From contig CM067366.1 of the NCBI GenBank assembly GCA_034401795.1, forward strand, positions 68,564,014 through 68,628,013: DNA of 64,000 nt, in the 5' to 3' direction. The notes under the pieces were generated by a model, which did no database searches, was not told the origin of the DNA, and saw only the letters and a list, made by a program, of their open reading frames with translations. Position 1 is the first letter of the stretch. Every line of letters starts with the position of its first letter. Positions 18,945 through 28,854 of the stretch are shown here, in pieces. The position numbers were made by a program, and so were the translations under genes. The DNA comes from Chaetoderma sp. LZ-2023a. Its lineage: Eukaryota; Mollusca; Caudofoveata; Chaetodermatida; Chaetodermatidae.

Positions 18945-19377
18945 ACTGCATGTTGAGTGAAGGGCATGTGCTGAAGGGAGAGCTTATCATCTGATATGTG
19001 GATAAGTTTAATGATGTGCTCTGGTGTTTACTTAAAACAATCACTGATAGTCTCAGTCAGATAGTGACAAATCAAATGCAAACAAACATCTCTTAAAAAG
19101 TAATGATACAATTTTGTTAAAATCTGTCACTTTGTATTAAAATTTGTCTTTTATATCTAAGTAAATAGTAAAAAAAATTCTTGTTGATTGATGATCTTAT
19201 TTTTATTGACATTTAATTTTTTTTCTCTGCTTTTAATTTATCTTGCCTATTAGAGAGATCAGACGCTTCATTCTAATCTCCTAGGATTTGCGTTAAACAA
19301 CTGAGTGAGCGAAGAACACTGTTTTATGTTTTGAAAACAATTCACTTGAAAGTTGTTGCTGTGTACAACTGTCTGTT
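18945..19377. other. Non-coding stretch
   Basis: No gene. A family D scrap (TTTTGAAAACAATT...GAAAGTTGTTGCTG) is at 19332-19365. Confidence 0.4.
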
Positions 19378-19601
19378 TTAGCACCTTAAATTTGGTGAAG
19401 AAAATTTACTAATTGAATGTTCATTTGCAGGCCAAAAGAAGACTTTTTGAAAATGTATCACTGGAATAACTGGCTCGGTTAGAGAGCCAGTCATTCCAGG
19501 GATAAATTTTCAAAAATAGTCTTCTCTTGGACTGCAAATGGACATTCCTCGTGACCACTGTAAAGGCCGGTTTTGGCCGTATTTCGCATCAAAGGGTTAA
19601 A
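19378..19601 (-). repeat. Palindromic MITE of mixed A/B type
   Basis: The left arm has B-type GCAGGCCA but the right arm has TGGACTGC, so the diagnostic pair is broken. Ends CATCAAAGGGTTAA. Confidence 0.82.
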
Positions 19602-20104
19602 ATGTGTTCTTTCGAATCTGTTGGTGTCTGAACTAGATAACATTTTTAATAAAAAGTTTATTACATTTCCTGAAAAACTTTAAAACAATGTTGGATGTTC
19701 ATGGATGGAAAATCCCTAAAGTACTGTGTATCGTGTAATATAATTGTTTAATCTAGAAGACTCCAGCACAGGCAGTCATACAGTGCAGGTTTGTAGAATT
19801 TGTTTTTAAAGGGATGTTAATCTCATCTCAAATTTGATATTGTATCGATAGATTAGGTTTTATATATTCCATATTCATATCCTGTCACATTCCTATTTCT
19901 GTATCACAATTATCTACTTTGTAATATCGCGTAAATGCTGAACCATGATCAGTGATCGCCACCATTTTGTCTCCTTAAGCTATAGTGTGTGATGTCATAC
20001 AACTACCAATTATGCATTACATTCTTTATTATGTAATACTCATCTCGTTGAATACTTTGGAAGTTGTTGCTGCCAAATTGACTTGTTATTCTAATCTGCT
20101 TGAA
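19602..20104. other. Non-coding stretch
   Basis: No supported gene or repeat. Confidence 0.4.

Positions 20105-20143
<39 letters not shown>
20105..20143 (+). repeat. (CAT)13 microsatellite
   Basis: Uninterrupted CAT trinucleotides. They create false His-rich and Met-rich open frames on the two strands. Confidence 0.97.
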
Positions 20144-20204
20144 TTTTGTATGTTCTTGTGTTGTTGTCAAAATAATCAGAACTATATCATAGTAAATTCT
20201 GATT

Positions 20205-20365
20205 AACCAAAACAAACTGTTTATTGAATGTCCAATTGCAGGCCAAGAGATTATTTTTGAAAATTTACTACTGGAATGACTGACTCGGTTATATTTTGGC
20301 CTGTAAATGGACATTCTTCAAGACCACTGCAAAGGCCAGTTTTGGAATGGCCGGATCGACCATTA
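20205..20365 (-). repeat. Family B MITE with right stem deleted
   Basis: After the loop start (GACTCGGTTAT) the sequence jumps to TTTGGCCTGTAAATGGAC, removing about 40 bases of stem. Ends GACCATTAACCC. Confidence 0.82.
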
Positions 20366-20566
20366 ACCCTTTCACGAGTGATCTTCTGGAATGTCCATTT
20401 GCAGGGAAAGAGACTTTTAATTTGCCATTGGAATGACTGGCTCGATAACTGTCAGAGCCAGTCATTTCAGTGGTAAATTTTCAAAAATAGTCTCTTGCTC
20501 TGCAAATGGACATTCAATAAGTAAATATTTGAATTTTTTGAACAAATTTAGTCATTTAAAGGTTAA
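20363..20566 (+). repeat. Family B-like MITE sharing TTAA with previous
   Basis: TTAACCCTTTCACGAG at the left. The loop is enlarged to CGATAACTGTCAG. The right outer arm is typical of B (CAATAAGTAAATATTTGAAT). Confidence 0.83.
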
Positions 20567-20774
20567 AGATTTAAGACAATGACCCACCATCGTGTGACCA
20601 CCAATGATACATGTATATCCTATTGAGAGGTAAATATATTACAAATTATATTATTATTACAATAATATACCACATATTTGTCCAACTTTACCAGCAATGT
20701 AGGATTACTGTATTCTGCGACTGTAGTAGTAGAAACATCCTATCGCTGCAATTAGTCCTTCTTCGCATTTGCCC

Positions 20775-21152
20775 GCTTTTTCTTGTCCTCAGCCGAAATC
20801 CTTAGATTCCTCAGGTCCATTCTTGAACTCAGTGTACTGAGACCTGTTTTCTTGAGGTCACTTAGCCACAGTCTTAACAAATTCACGCAATTGCTTTCCT
20901 GGCTTTATACATAAATTTGATGTCTCCCAGTAGGGAAAATTCCAAGGCTGTCTGTGCAGATGTGTCTTCTGGCATTCTTAGCATGTCGCAAAATATGTCT
21001 CATCTTTTTCGGACAGCAGCGATGTATAACACATCTTGAAAAGTGCATCATTGGAAATTATTCTGTCCAGCCATCGGTGTCTGCTGTCCAGTAATGGTGT
21101 GGAGATGTTTGCGGTGACAGGCATCAAGTTTGTCTGCCTTTCTGATAAGACA
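20775..21152 (-). pseudogene. Decayed LINE reverse transcriptase C-terminus
   Basis: On the minus strand, in several frames, short blocks match the C-terminal tail that follows the RT domain in metazoan LINEs: KLDACHRKHLHTITG, then RISND-like, HAKNARRHICTDS-like and DLKKTGLSTLSSRMDLRNLR. At least three frame changes and stops separate them. No target duplication or poly-A tail is evident, so only a 5'-truncated or degraded scrap remains. The LINE clade cannot be named with confidence. Confidence 0.6.
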
Positions 21153-21238
21153 GGTGATTATTACAGTACAGCTCAGCGATAACTTAACATGTTTCCAAAA
21201 TAAAAAAAGAAACATGTTAATACAATTTTTGAACACGA

Positions 21239-21350
21239 TGTAAGAAATGTTCTGTTGAATATTTTGGGTTTAATTTGATTGGAAGCCATTGCTGCCTTAG
21301 GCAGCAATGACTTCCCATCAAATTAAATCCAAATTATTCAACAGTACACT
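21239..21350. repeat. Family C' palindromic MITE core
   Basis: CTGTTGAATATTTTGGGTTT with AATTTGATTGGAAGCCATTG, mirrored by CAATGACTTCCCATCAAATT and ATTCAACAG. Confidence 0.85.
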
Positions 21351-21921
21351 TTACAGCTTTGGAAACATCTTAGGTTATTTCTGAGCTGGACTGTACCCTT
21401 CAACACATATGATGACAGGAGTTAAGCGTTTTATAGGAACTTTTGTTTATGCTTAGTATTTATTATCACTTAATATTTAGTTTTTAAGCCCTGTCATAGA
21501 AACCAAATTTAACCATGGTACTCATGTGAATTCAAACAACTGTTTATTCAGTTTTCTTGGCGTACATAGAAGCTTGATATTTGATAACAGGTGTTTATGT
21601 ATCAGAATGGTGAAGCTCAAAGGTGTTGCTTACAGTTGCTGTTAATACAGCAAAATCTTCTATCAACAGCATTCTCAAAATTATCGCATCCTTCCGTCTA
21701 TCAGCCTTTGTAACAGTATACTTTTGTTCGCAGTGGTATTAGCAGTGTATATTGCACTAATATATTTCACTATGATGTCCTCGGCTGATACTGCAGAATT
21801 GTGTGGGAGAATTTCTTCATTTTTGTGAAAATTATGTGTTTTTATGAATTAAAACAGATGTTTTCTCTTGAGGTGATATTGATCAAGATGTATGATAAGA
21901 GGCATGGAAAGAGGTCAATAG
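21351..21921. other. Non-coding stretch
   Basis: No supported gene or repeat. Confidence 0.4.
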
Positions 21922-22132
21922 GTTAACACTTGTATTGCTACAGGACAGATACAACAAATTCTTTGCGATGGAATAAATGTTTGGTTAATTACTGTGAAAA
22001 TAATTTGACTGGAAGCTGGTGCGGCCGAAGGCAGCAACAGCTTCCAGTCAAATTATTTTCAAAATAAACATCAGATTTCCTGTATGATTACTTGAATTTG
22101 AGATACTGGGATTTCATGGATAAAAGAGTTAA
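21922..22132. repeat. Family D/C MITE with TTAA-type ends
   Basis: GTTAACACTTGTATTG at the left and TAAAAGAGTTAAC at the right. Core AAAATAATTTGACTGGAAGC, mirrored by GCTTCCAGTCAAATTATTTT. Confidence 0.83.
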
Positions 22133-22515
22133 CGGTGTTAACCAGTTTTCAAAGTGAGAATGAAACTTATATTAAATGTTGCTTGCAGCATTTTATGTCA
22201 GTTTTTATCAGTGGAATTTATAAAATAGTAAAAATTCTTTACTTAAATGAATATGTCACTATAAATATGTGTATTCTTTTGAACGATTTCATTTTAAATT
22301 CAGAATGAAAAAAAACAACCTAAAAGATGAAAGGATGATGTATAAACTTTTAGTATTCGGTGACAAAAATTTCAAAATGGAGAGTATTATTCACCACCTT
22401 CCTCATCCTAATGTACAGTTCAGAGATGATATTTGGTGTTTTCATTGTTTAATTAATCATCGATATAAATGCATAGGTTGAGCCTGATACTTATTTCATT
22501 CAAATGTCATTGGAA
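22133..22515. other. Non-coding stretch
   Basis: The 70-residue open frame at 22269-22481 has no recognisable domain; nothing else is seen. Confidence 0.35.
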
Positions 22516-22790
22516 TTGAGGAGTCCAGTTTTAGCGATTCCTCGCCCATCTTTAGCTAAGTTCCACCCACACTTTGCGATGTTGGGATCGATCGATCCCT
22601 GAACTGCCTGACTATCAATTTCCAGAAAACAATACAGCACAATATAAGCTGTTGAATATTTTGAAACTAATTTGACTGCGTGCTGTTCATGCCATAGCTC
22701 AGTCAAATTAGTTTCAAAACTCATCCTACATGTCACATAGTTGATTGCGTCATCGTATGATGGATGGATAAACTGGAAAGGTCCATTGGT
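22516..22790 (+). repeat. Element E copy with family C core
   Basis: GAGGAGTCCAGTTTTAGC at the left, then GGGATCGATCGATCCC (palindrome), a core GTTGAATATTTTGAAACTAA, and a truncated right side. Confidence 0.75.
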
Positions 22791-22805
22791 CGAGACACCT
22801 ATACA

Positions 22806-22884
22806 GGAAAGCTGTTGAATATTTTGAAGGTATGTTGACCGGGAGCTGTTGCTGCCTATAATAGCATGTGTGGATAAAAGGGTT
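22806..22884. repeat. Family C fragment
   Basis: One arm (AGCTGTTGAATATTTTGAAG, GGGAGCTGTTGCTGCC), then directly the outer end GATAAAAGGGTTAA. The second arm is missing. Confidence 0.7.
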
Positions 22885-22989
22885 AATGATAAACAGGTGG
22901 TGTCTTAGTAGAAGTAACTTGCAATATGATATGCCTTGTGGAGCTGTAAGAGGCTGGTTCTCTAAGACAGGTGGTCAGGTAGTTCTCTG

Positions 22990-23178
22990 TAACCCATTTA
23001 GCACTCAAATTTCATTTTTTTAAATGTCCATTTGCAGAGCAAGAGGAGACTTTTTGAAAATTTACCGAGCCAGTCATTTCAGTGGTAAATTTTCTAAAAT
23101 ATCCTTGATCTGCAAATTTACATTTTCCATGGCCACTGCAGAAGGCTGTTTTTGGCCGGTTTGCGTGTTAAACGGTGA
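22990..23178 (-). repeat. Family A MITE with one arm shortened
   Basis: TAACCCATTTAGCACTC at the left. The left arm passes directly from AAATTTACC to GAGCCAGTC, deleting the loop half. Confidence 0.82.
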
Positions 23179-23764
23179 AAAAACCCACCATCTTTCGGTT
23201 CTAAAAGGCAGGTTATCTTTTGATCAGGTTTAACAGCGTACCAATGTTGTGTTAAAAGGAGCTGAAATGTTCAACAGCTCTGGGCGTGTATAAATATTGA
23301 TACTTTCAGAGATATCCTTATAGATTACTTAGGATGGGTGCTGTGAATATGCTGATCGAATTACATTAAAACCATCTAGTATATAGCTATATAGTTGAAA
23401 TGTTTTTGGTTAGAAGCTTCGGTTAGTGTTTATATTAGAGTATATTAACAAATTGTCAAACAGATTTTGGCAGTAGAACTGCATAAGAGTAAATAAACAT
23501 TTCACAGACTCACACGCACATACACACAAGCACTCACATATTTGGTGGCACTCATGGGATTTTAGCATCCTTCTGACGAGTTTGATCGTTTTCCTGCTAA
23601 GTGAATAAAAATATATCTTTAAATTTGTTCATTTTTATGAATTGATATCAACAACTTTCACTAACATTTTTTTAAATTATAAAAATTTAAAGTATAAAAA
23701 CTGTAAATTTCATTCAGTACCAGCATGACTTTCAATAGTGAAAGTGTACACCCCCCCCCACCCC
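23179..23764. other. AT-rich non-coding stretch
   Basis: No gene. A short (CA)-rich patch at 23511-23535 and a C-run at 23752-23764. Confidence 0.4.
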
Positions 23765-23970
23765 CATTGACCCTCGAGATTCCATTGTCTCAATTTCAAG
23801 ACAGCTATGCAGAAAATCTGTTGAATATTTTGAAACTAATTTGACTTTAACCTGTTGCTACCAGCAACAGCTCTCAGTCAAACTAATTACAAAACATTCC
23901 ACAGACTCTTTCTCACATCATAAATAATTCATCATCTCTTATTCATCTTCTCTTGTCTGTAAGGGTAAAA
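23765..23970. repeat. Family C MITE
   Basis: Flank CTCAATTTCAAGACAGCTAT, core CTGTTGAATATTTTGAAACT, loop CTACC, mirrored arm TAGTAGGTTGCTAC-like; right end decayed. Confidence 0.75.
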
Positions 23971-24177
23971 GTGTTGGAGACATTAGAGGGTGTGTATAAA
24001 GTTATGTTTCTTCAAAGTCTCTGGCACTTGAGTCCCAGTGGCAGTCCATAACATATCAGTGAGTTACTGCAGATTGTGTGAACATCCTCTTGGCTCTGTA
24101 AGTGGTTACAGTCTATCACCACTTCACCATTATAAAAGACACTTGATAAGATTCTGTGCTGGTAGTCCTAACAGCGG

Positions 24178-24320
24178 AAGTTCAAGACAGCCATACAGGT
24201 AATGTGTTGAATATTTTGAAACTAATGTTTCCAACAGCTTCCAGTCAAATTAGTTTCAAAATATCGACAGAATATTTCTAGCATTGTAATGGATTTCAAT
24301 TTGAGGTATTTAGGCAGTTA
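24178..24320. repeat. Family C MITE, partial
   Basis: GTTCAAGACAGCCATACAGG flank. The left arm stops at GAAACTAATG and the right arm CAGCTTCCAGTCAAATTAG is complete. Confidence 0.75.
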
Positions 24321-24532
24321 ACCCTTTAATCGCCAAGTCCTTGAAAAAGTATTTTCTTTACGATATAAAACTTAATCTGTTGAATATTTTGAAATTAATT
24401 TGACTGGATGCCATTGCTGCCTAAGGCAGGAATGGCTTCCAATCAAATTAATTTCAAAATATTCAACAGCTTTCTTGTATGGTTGCCTTGAAAATGAGAA
24501 ATTAGGAATTTATCCGTGAAAGTGTTAAAAGC
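24316..24532. repeat. Family C MITE sharing TTAA with previous copy
   Basis: TTAACCCTTTAATCGCC at the left. Core CTGTTGAATATTTTGAAATT with GGATGCCATTGCTGCC, mirrored by GGCAGGAATGGCTTCC. Right GTGAAAGTGTTAA. Confidence 0.87.
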
Positions 24533-24865
24533 ATTCGTTACATTGTATCAACTATTGTGTTAGTGTGAGTAATGTTTGGGGTTGAATCTGTATTTCAGGA
24601 TACATCAAATAATGGAATTGACTCAGTGCACTCTGGTGGTGTTTTAATAACATTTTGGAATTTCTATGATTTATTTTCCGAAAACATTTGTTCGTGAGTT
24701 ACTGTTTTGATTGTTACTAAATTACTGGTAAAGAGCATCAAGGGAGATAACTGCTTTGAAATCATTTAGCTAATATGATTAATTTCCTTTTTAGAAAGCA
24801 AGGGATGGAAATTTATTGTGAAAAAATACCTTTTCTGTGCCATTTCATAGATGGATATGTTTCTG
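24533..24865. other. Non-coding stretch
   Basis: No supported gene or repeat. Confidence 0.4.
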
Positions 24866-25067
24866 GTTGACCATTTTATGTGTAATGTACATTTACGGGT
24901 CAAGAGAATATAAATTTTGAACATATACCACTGGAATGACTGGCTCGATAACTGAGCCAGTCATTCCAGTGATACATTAAAAAAATTATATTCTCTTGGC
25001 CCGTAAATGTACAATCGATAGGAACATGTTTTAATTTTCTTGATCAAATTTGACTGTTAAAGTGTTA
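24866..25067 (+). repeat. Variant family B MITE with matched arm changes
   Basis: Left arm TGTACATTTACGGGTCAAGA, right arm TCTTGGCCCGTAAATGTACA: both depart from the usual TGTCCATTTGCAGGCCAAGA in the same places. The stem also shares GAATATAA in place of GAAGACTA. Ends GACTGTTAAAGTGTTAA. Confidence 0.9.
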
Positions 25068-25147
25068 AGTAAATCCCTCTGCAGTTGTCTAGTAAGTGGT
25101 GAATGTTCTGCATTACGTTTATAGATGAGACTCGCTACTAATATTTA

Positions 25148-25276
25148 AGTCAGTGTGAATGTCCATTTGCTAGTCAATTAGAATGGTATTTTTGAAAATT
25201 TACCACTGGAATGACTGGCTCTGTTATGGAGCCAGTCATTCCATTGGTAAAGGCTGCTTTCGTTCGGCTTGACCCT
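25148..25276 (-). repeat. Family A/B MITE, right half deleted
   Basis: Left arm and loop (GGCTCTGTTATGGAGCC, a matched T/A change) are present. The right arm jumps from CATTGGTAAA to GGCTGCTTTCGTTCGGC. Confidence 0.8.
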
Positions 25277-25516
25277 TAACCCTTTAGCCCTTGAATTTAT
25301 TCAAGAAAATTTCAATTTTCTCATAGAAAATGTCCAGTTGCAGACCAAGAAAAGACAATTTTTGAAGATTTACCACTGGAATGACTGGCTCGGTTATCGA
25401 GCCAGTCATTCCATTGGTAAATCTTCAAAAATAGTCTTCTCTTGGTCTGCAAATGGAGATTTCCCAACACGACTGCAGAAGCTGTTTTTGGCCGATATGA
25501 GTGTTAAAGGGTTAAA
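25277..25516 (-). repeat. Family A palindromic MITE, full length
   Basis: TTAACCCTTTAGCCC to GTGTTAAAGGGTTAA. GAAGATTTACC in the left arm and GGTAAATCTTC in the right share a G/C pair where most copies have A/T. Confidence 0.93.
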
Positions 25517-26073
25517 AGTTTGCTAAGTATTTTGAATAAAAATTAACTAAAAAGTTAATTTAATAACCAACTACTTTCGGTTAAATTTATAGTCAACACT
25601 CACCACTCATTGAATATATTTAGCCTGAGAGCCATGTTTTAGGAATTTTGAATGAAGATGGTGCTGAAAACATACTATAGAGATTTCTGTATGAACTGGG
25701 AGTATGAGGATAACTATACCTGTCAGAATTGTGATACTTTTGATGTTTTTACAGACCTGTCCATTCAGTAATTGATCTATCCTGTATTATACAGGTATGC
25801 AACACTCACCTGTTTTAGGTGTGGTACTGTTGTAAATTGACTAGTTTTTAGCACTGTATCCTTCCATCTCAGTTTCTGGTTACAATTCTAAATATGTAGA
25901 ACTCCATTTCTCTTAGCTTTGGTTGCATGTACAATGCGTCATTGTACCCACTCTTGGTGTCTTGTGGAAGATTATATTTCTTATAACTTTGGGTGGACTT
26001 TGTAGCTTTTAAACCATCTTACATTAAATTATCATAGCCTAAAATCAGATGAGCATGTCCGTGGCGCCTACTC
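25517..26073. other. Non-coding stretch
   Basis: A short foldback (ACTAAAAAGTTAATTTAATAA) near 25548; otherwise no gene or repeat. Confidence 0.4.
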
Positions 26074-26428
26074 TCAATTGAGGAATCCAGTTTCTCAGTC
26101 AATCATATGACATCAGAATGCACTACGTGATGTGTAGGCTGATGTCTTAATCAATTACATCATGAATGACTCGATTTAGTCCGTCTTAATAGTCCATCCG
26201 GTTGTATGAATTGTATGTATTTACTATTTAATAAACATGCTGTTGAATATTTTGAAACTAATTTTACTGGGCGCTGTCGTTGCCATAGTCAGTCAAATTA
26301 GGCTCAAAATATTCAACAGCTTACCTGTATAATTTTATAGGAATTGAGATTCAGAGAGTGCAGGGATCAATCGATCCCAACACGGTCAAAGCATGGGTGG
26401 GGCAAAGCTAAAACTGGATTCCTCCATT
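26074..26428 (-). repeat. Element E copy, both ends present
   Basis: TTGAGGAATCCAG at the left and CTGGATTCCTCC at the right form the terminal inverted repeat. Holds a family C core (GTTGAATATTTTGAAACTAA) with a degraded second arm and GGATCAATCGATCCC. Confidence 0.82.
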
Positions 26429-26464
26429 TAGCTACACTTGGTCCATCGTATCGGAAAATAATAT

Positions 26465-26680
26465 TAACCCTTTAACCCACACAGACCAGAAATGACAACT
26501 TCTTAATTATATAAGGAATAGGCTGTTGCATATTCTGAAACTAATTTGAGTGAGAACTGTTGGTGCCCATTACAGCAACAGGTTCCAGTCAACTTATGGT
26601 AGTTTCCAAATATTCAACAGCTTTCCGGTGTAGTTATCTTGAAATTGAGACAGTAATTTCATCTGTTTACATCTTAATCT
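26465..26680. repeat. Family C MITE with TTAA-type end
   Basis: TTAACCCTTTAACCCACACA at the left, AACCAGAAATGAC-type flank as in the 1704 copy, and an imperfect hairpin (GAACTGTTGGTGCCC / CAGCAACAGGTTCC). Confidence 0.8.
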
Positions 26681-27057
26681 GTAAAGAATATTAGTTTGTG
26701 GAATCAGTAATCCTAACTTGCAAGAGTTTCTTGGGTTTAACTGTGTGATAGAGTGTCCATTGTAGATACAGCGTGGTCGTTAAATACAGGTGGTCTTTAA
26801 CGCAGGTATGATAACTATGCCTATTTGCTCCAAATATACCCTATGATAGTAATAATAATGATACTGTTGACTTAAACCCTAGATATTCATTGGTATTTTA
26901 TTGTTATTATAATGAGCACATTTTTGGTCATTTTCCTGTAGTTTTATGAAGGTCAATAAAGGCTGACCTTTTCAGCATTATACACTACTCTACAGTGTTG
27001 TATTAGCTACTTTTCCTTGTCAAGCCGTTTACCTGCTGCCAGCTGTGGAAAGAATAC
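26681..27057. other. Non-coding stretch
   Basis: No gene. A degenerate GGTGGTC..TTAA..CAGGT motif at 26780-26815 recurs near 22945, 49960 and 60450. Confidence 0.35.
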
Positions 27058-27131
27058 TGCTGTTTATTTTGAAAACAATGTTGCATTTGGTTGATTCTAT
27101 CATAGAGCAACATAGTTTTCAAAATAAATGT
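27058..27131. repeat. Family D-like palindrome
   Basis: TTTATTTTGAAAACAATGTT is mirrored by AACATAGTTTTCAAAATAAA. The loop sequence differs from other D copies. Confidence 0.8.
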
Positions 27132-27187
27132 GTCAACATGCTAAATACTTGGATTCAGCATTATTTCTGTGCTTATATGTACACTAA

Positions 27188-27423
27188 ACGATTTAACGCT
27201 CGAATTTGTTTTTACAAATTTTAATTTTCTGATAGAAAATGTCCATTTGCAGACCAAGAAAAGAGTATTTCTGAAAATTTACCACTGTAATAACTGGCTC
27301 GGTTATCGAGCCAGTCATTCCAGCAGTAAATTTTCAAAAATACTGTTCTCTTGGTCTACAAATGGACATTTCTCAAGGCCACAGCTGAAGCCGTTTTTGG
27401 CTGATGTGAGTGGTAAAGGGTTA
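27188..27423 (-). repeat. Family A palindromic MITE
   Basis: TTTAACGCTCGAATTTG at the left and GTGGTAAAGGGTTAA at the right. GAGTATTTCTG pairs with CAAAAATACTGTTCTC. Loop CTCGGTTATCGAG. Confidence 0.9.
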
Positions 27424-27568
27424 ATTCACTGACTCTTGTGTTTGACAGGTAAATTTATAGGAGGGCATTTAAAATAGAATGGAAAATTGGGGGAATTTTT
27501 TCACGTTTAATTATTTACAATTTGACCCGAGGAGAATTCATCAATGAAAGGTAAAAATTAGCTTTATT

Positions 27569-27771
27569 TACCCTTTAATCCTTAAATTTATTTTTTAAAT
27601 GTTTATTTGATGGCAAGAGAATGAAGAGATTATGATTGAGAAATTATCACTCGAATGACGAGGCGATAATTTCAGTGGTACATTTTCAAAATTGTGTTCT
27701 TGGTCTGTAAATGGGCGTTTCTCAAGACCAATCCAAAAGTGTTTCTGGCCATCTTTCAAGTGTTAACTGTT
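27569..27771 (-). repeat. Strongly diverged family A MITE
   Basis: TACCCTTTAATCC at the left. The hairpin is eroded around GAATGACGAGGCGATAATTTC. Right outer arm TCTCAAGACC intact. Confidence 0.72.
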
Positions 27772-27857
27772 AACCCTTTAACACTCATATCAGCCAAAAC
27801 TGCTTCTGCGGTGGTCCTGAGAAATGTCCATTTGCAGACCAAGAGAAGACTATTTTT
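27770..27857 (+). repeat. Family A MITE interrupted by element F
   Basis: Perfect left terminus TTAACCCTTTAACACTCATA and left arms up to GAAGACTATTTTT, where element F starts (TTAGCTCACC). The right half was not found to the right of the F block. Confidence 0.88.
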
Positions 27858-28854
27858 TAGCTCACCTGGCCTGAAAGGCCAAGTGCGCTTATGTCGTGGC
27901 GACCGTCCGTCGTGTGTCCGTCCATCGTCCGTCCGTCAACTTTTCCTTTAAAACGACTTCTTCTCAAGAACCACTGGGTGGATTTCAATTATATTTGGCA
28001 GGAAGCATCCCTAGGGCATAGAGATTGAAGTTTGTTCAAATGAAGCCGATCGGCCAAAATCCAAGATGGCCGCCGGCCAAAATAGCCGATTTTTAGAAAC
28101 CCTTTAAAAGATCTCCGAAACCGCTGGAGGAATTGATTCAAAACTCATAACACATCATCTGTGGCAGCGGTAGACCCAAGTTTGTTCAAGCCAATCTGAT
28201 TGGCCGATTTGCTTGGCGGCCATCTTGGATGACCTAGTTTTCACGAAAATGACTTCTCCCGAACCGCTGAAGGGATAGAGCTGAAATTTTGTAAATATGC
28301 TTAGGGACCAAGCGCCTTTCAAGTTTGTTCAAGGGAAGTTTGTTCGTTAAAAAACATGGCCGCCATCAACCAATCAAAATTCAGCGTTTCTAGGTCATAT
28401 TGGCTTTTTTGTATTTGATGTATTTTGATGGCGAAAATTGCTTTATATATGCTTATCAGTGTGGCGAGTTCAAATATGCCACTTTCGAGACTGTCGGATA
28501 AACGCTTTGGCTGCCATCTTGGTTTGTTTTCCCGCCAAAGGCTCCCATAGTAAAGCAATGGGCCCATAGTAAAGCAATGGGGAATTCTTTAAACGACTTC
28601 TTCTCAAGAACCACTGGGCCGATTTCAATTATATTTGGGAGGAAGCATTCACAGGGCATAGAGATCTAAGTTTGTTCAAATGAACGCGATCGGCCAATTT
28701 ATCCGGCGACCATCTTGGATTTAGGCCGATTTTAGGAAACGTCTAAAAATCTCCGAAACGGCTTGGGGGGATTGATGCAAACCTCATGAAATATGATTTA
28801 TGGCAAGGGAACTTGATTGGTCAAATGGTTTGGTGGCCATCTTTGTTGACCTAG
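27857..28854 (+). mobile_element. Element F copy 1 (AGCTCACCTGG end)
   Basis: Starts TTAGCTCACCTGGCC followed by the hairpin GGCCTGAAAGGCC, then GTGGCGACCGTCCGTCG and a (GTCC)n-rich patch. The body is a ~640-bp unit beginning AACGACTTCTTCTC at about 27952, plus a partial second unit from 28592. No coding domain. The CAGGTGAGC-type right end is missing because copy 2 follows directly. Confidence 0.85.

Noticed and set aside
20003..20314. Poly-Met and poly-His frames around 20.1 kb
   Set aside because: Created by the (CAT)13 repeat and a neighbouring hairpin.
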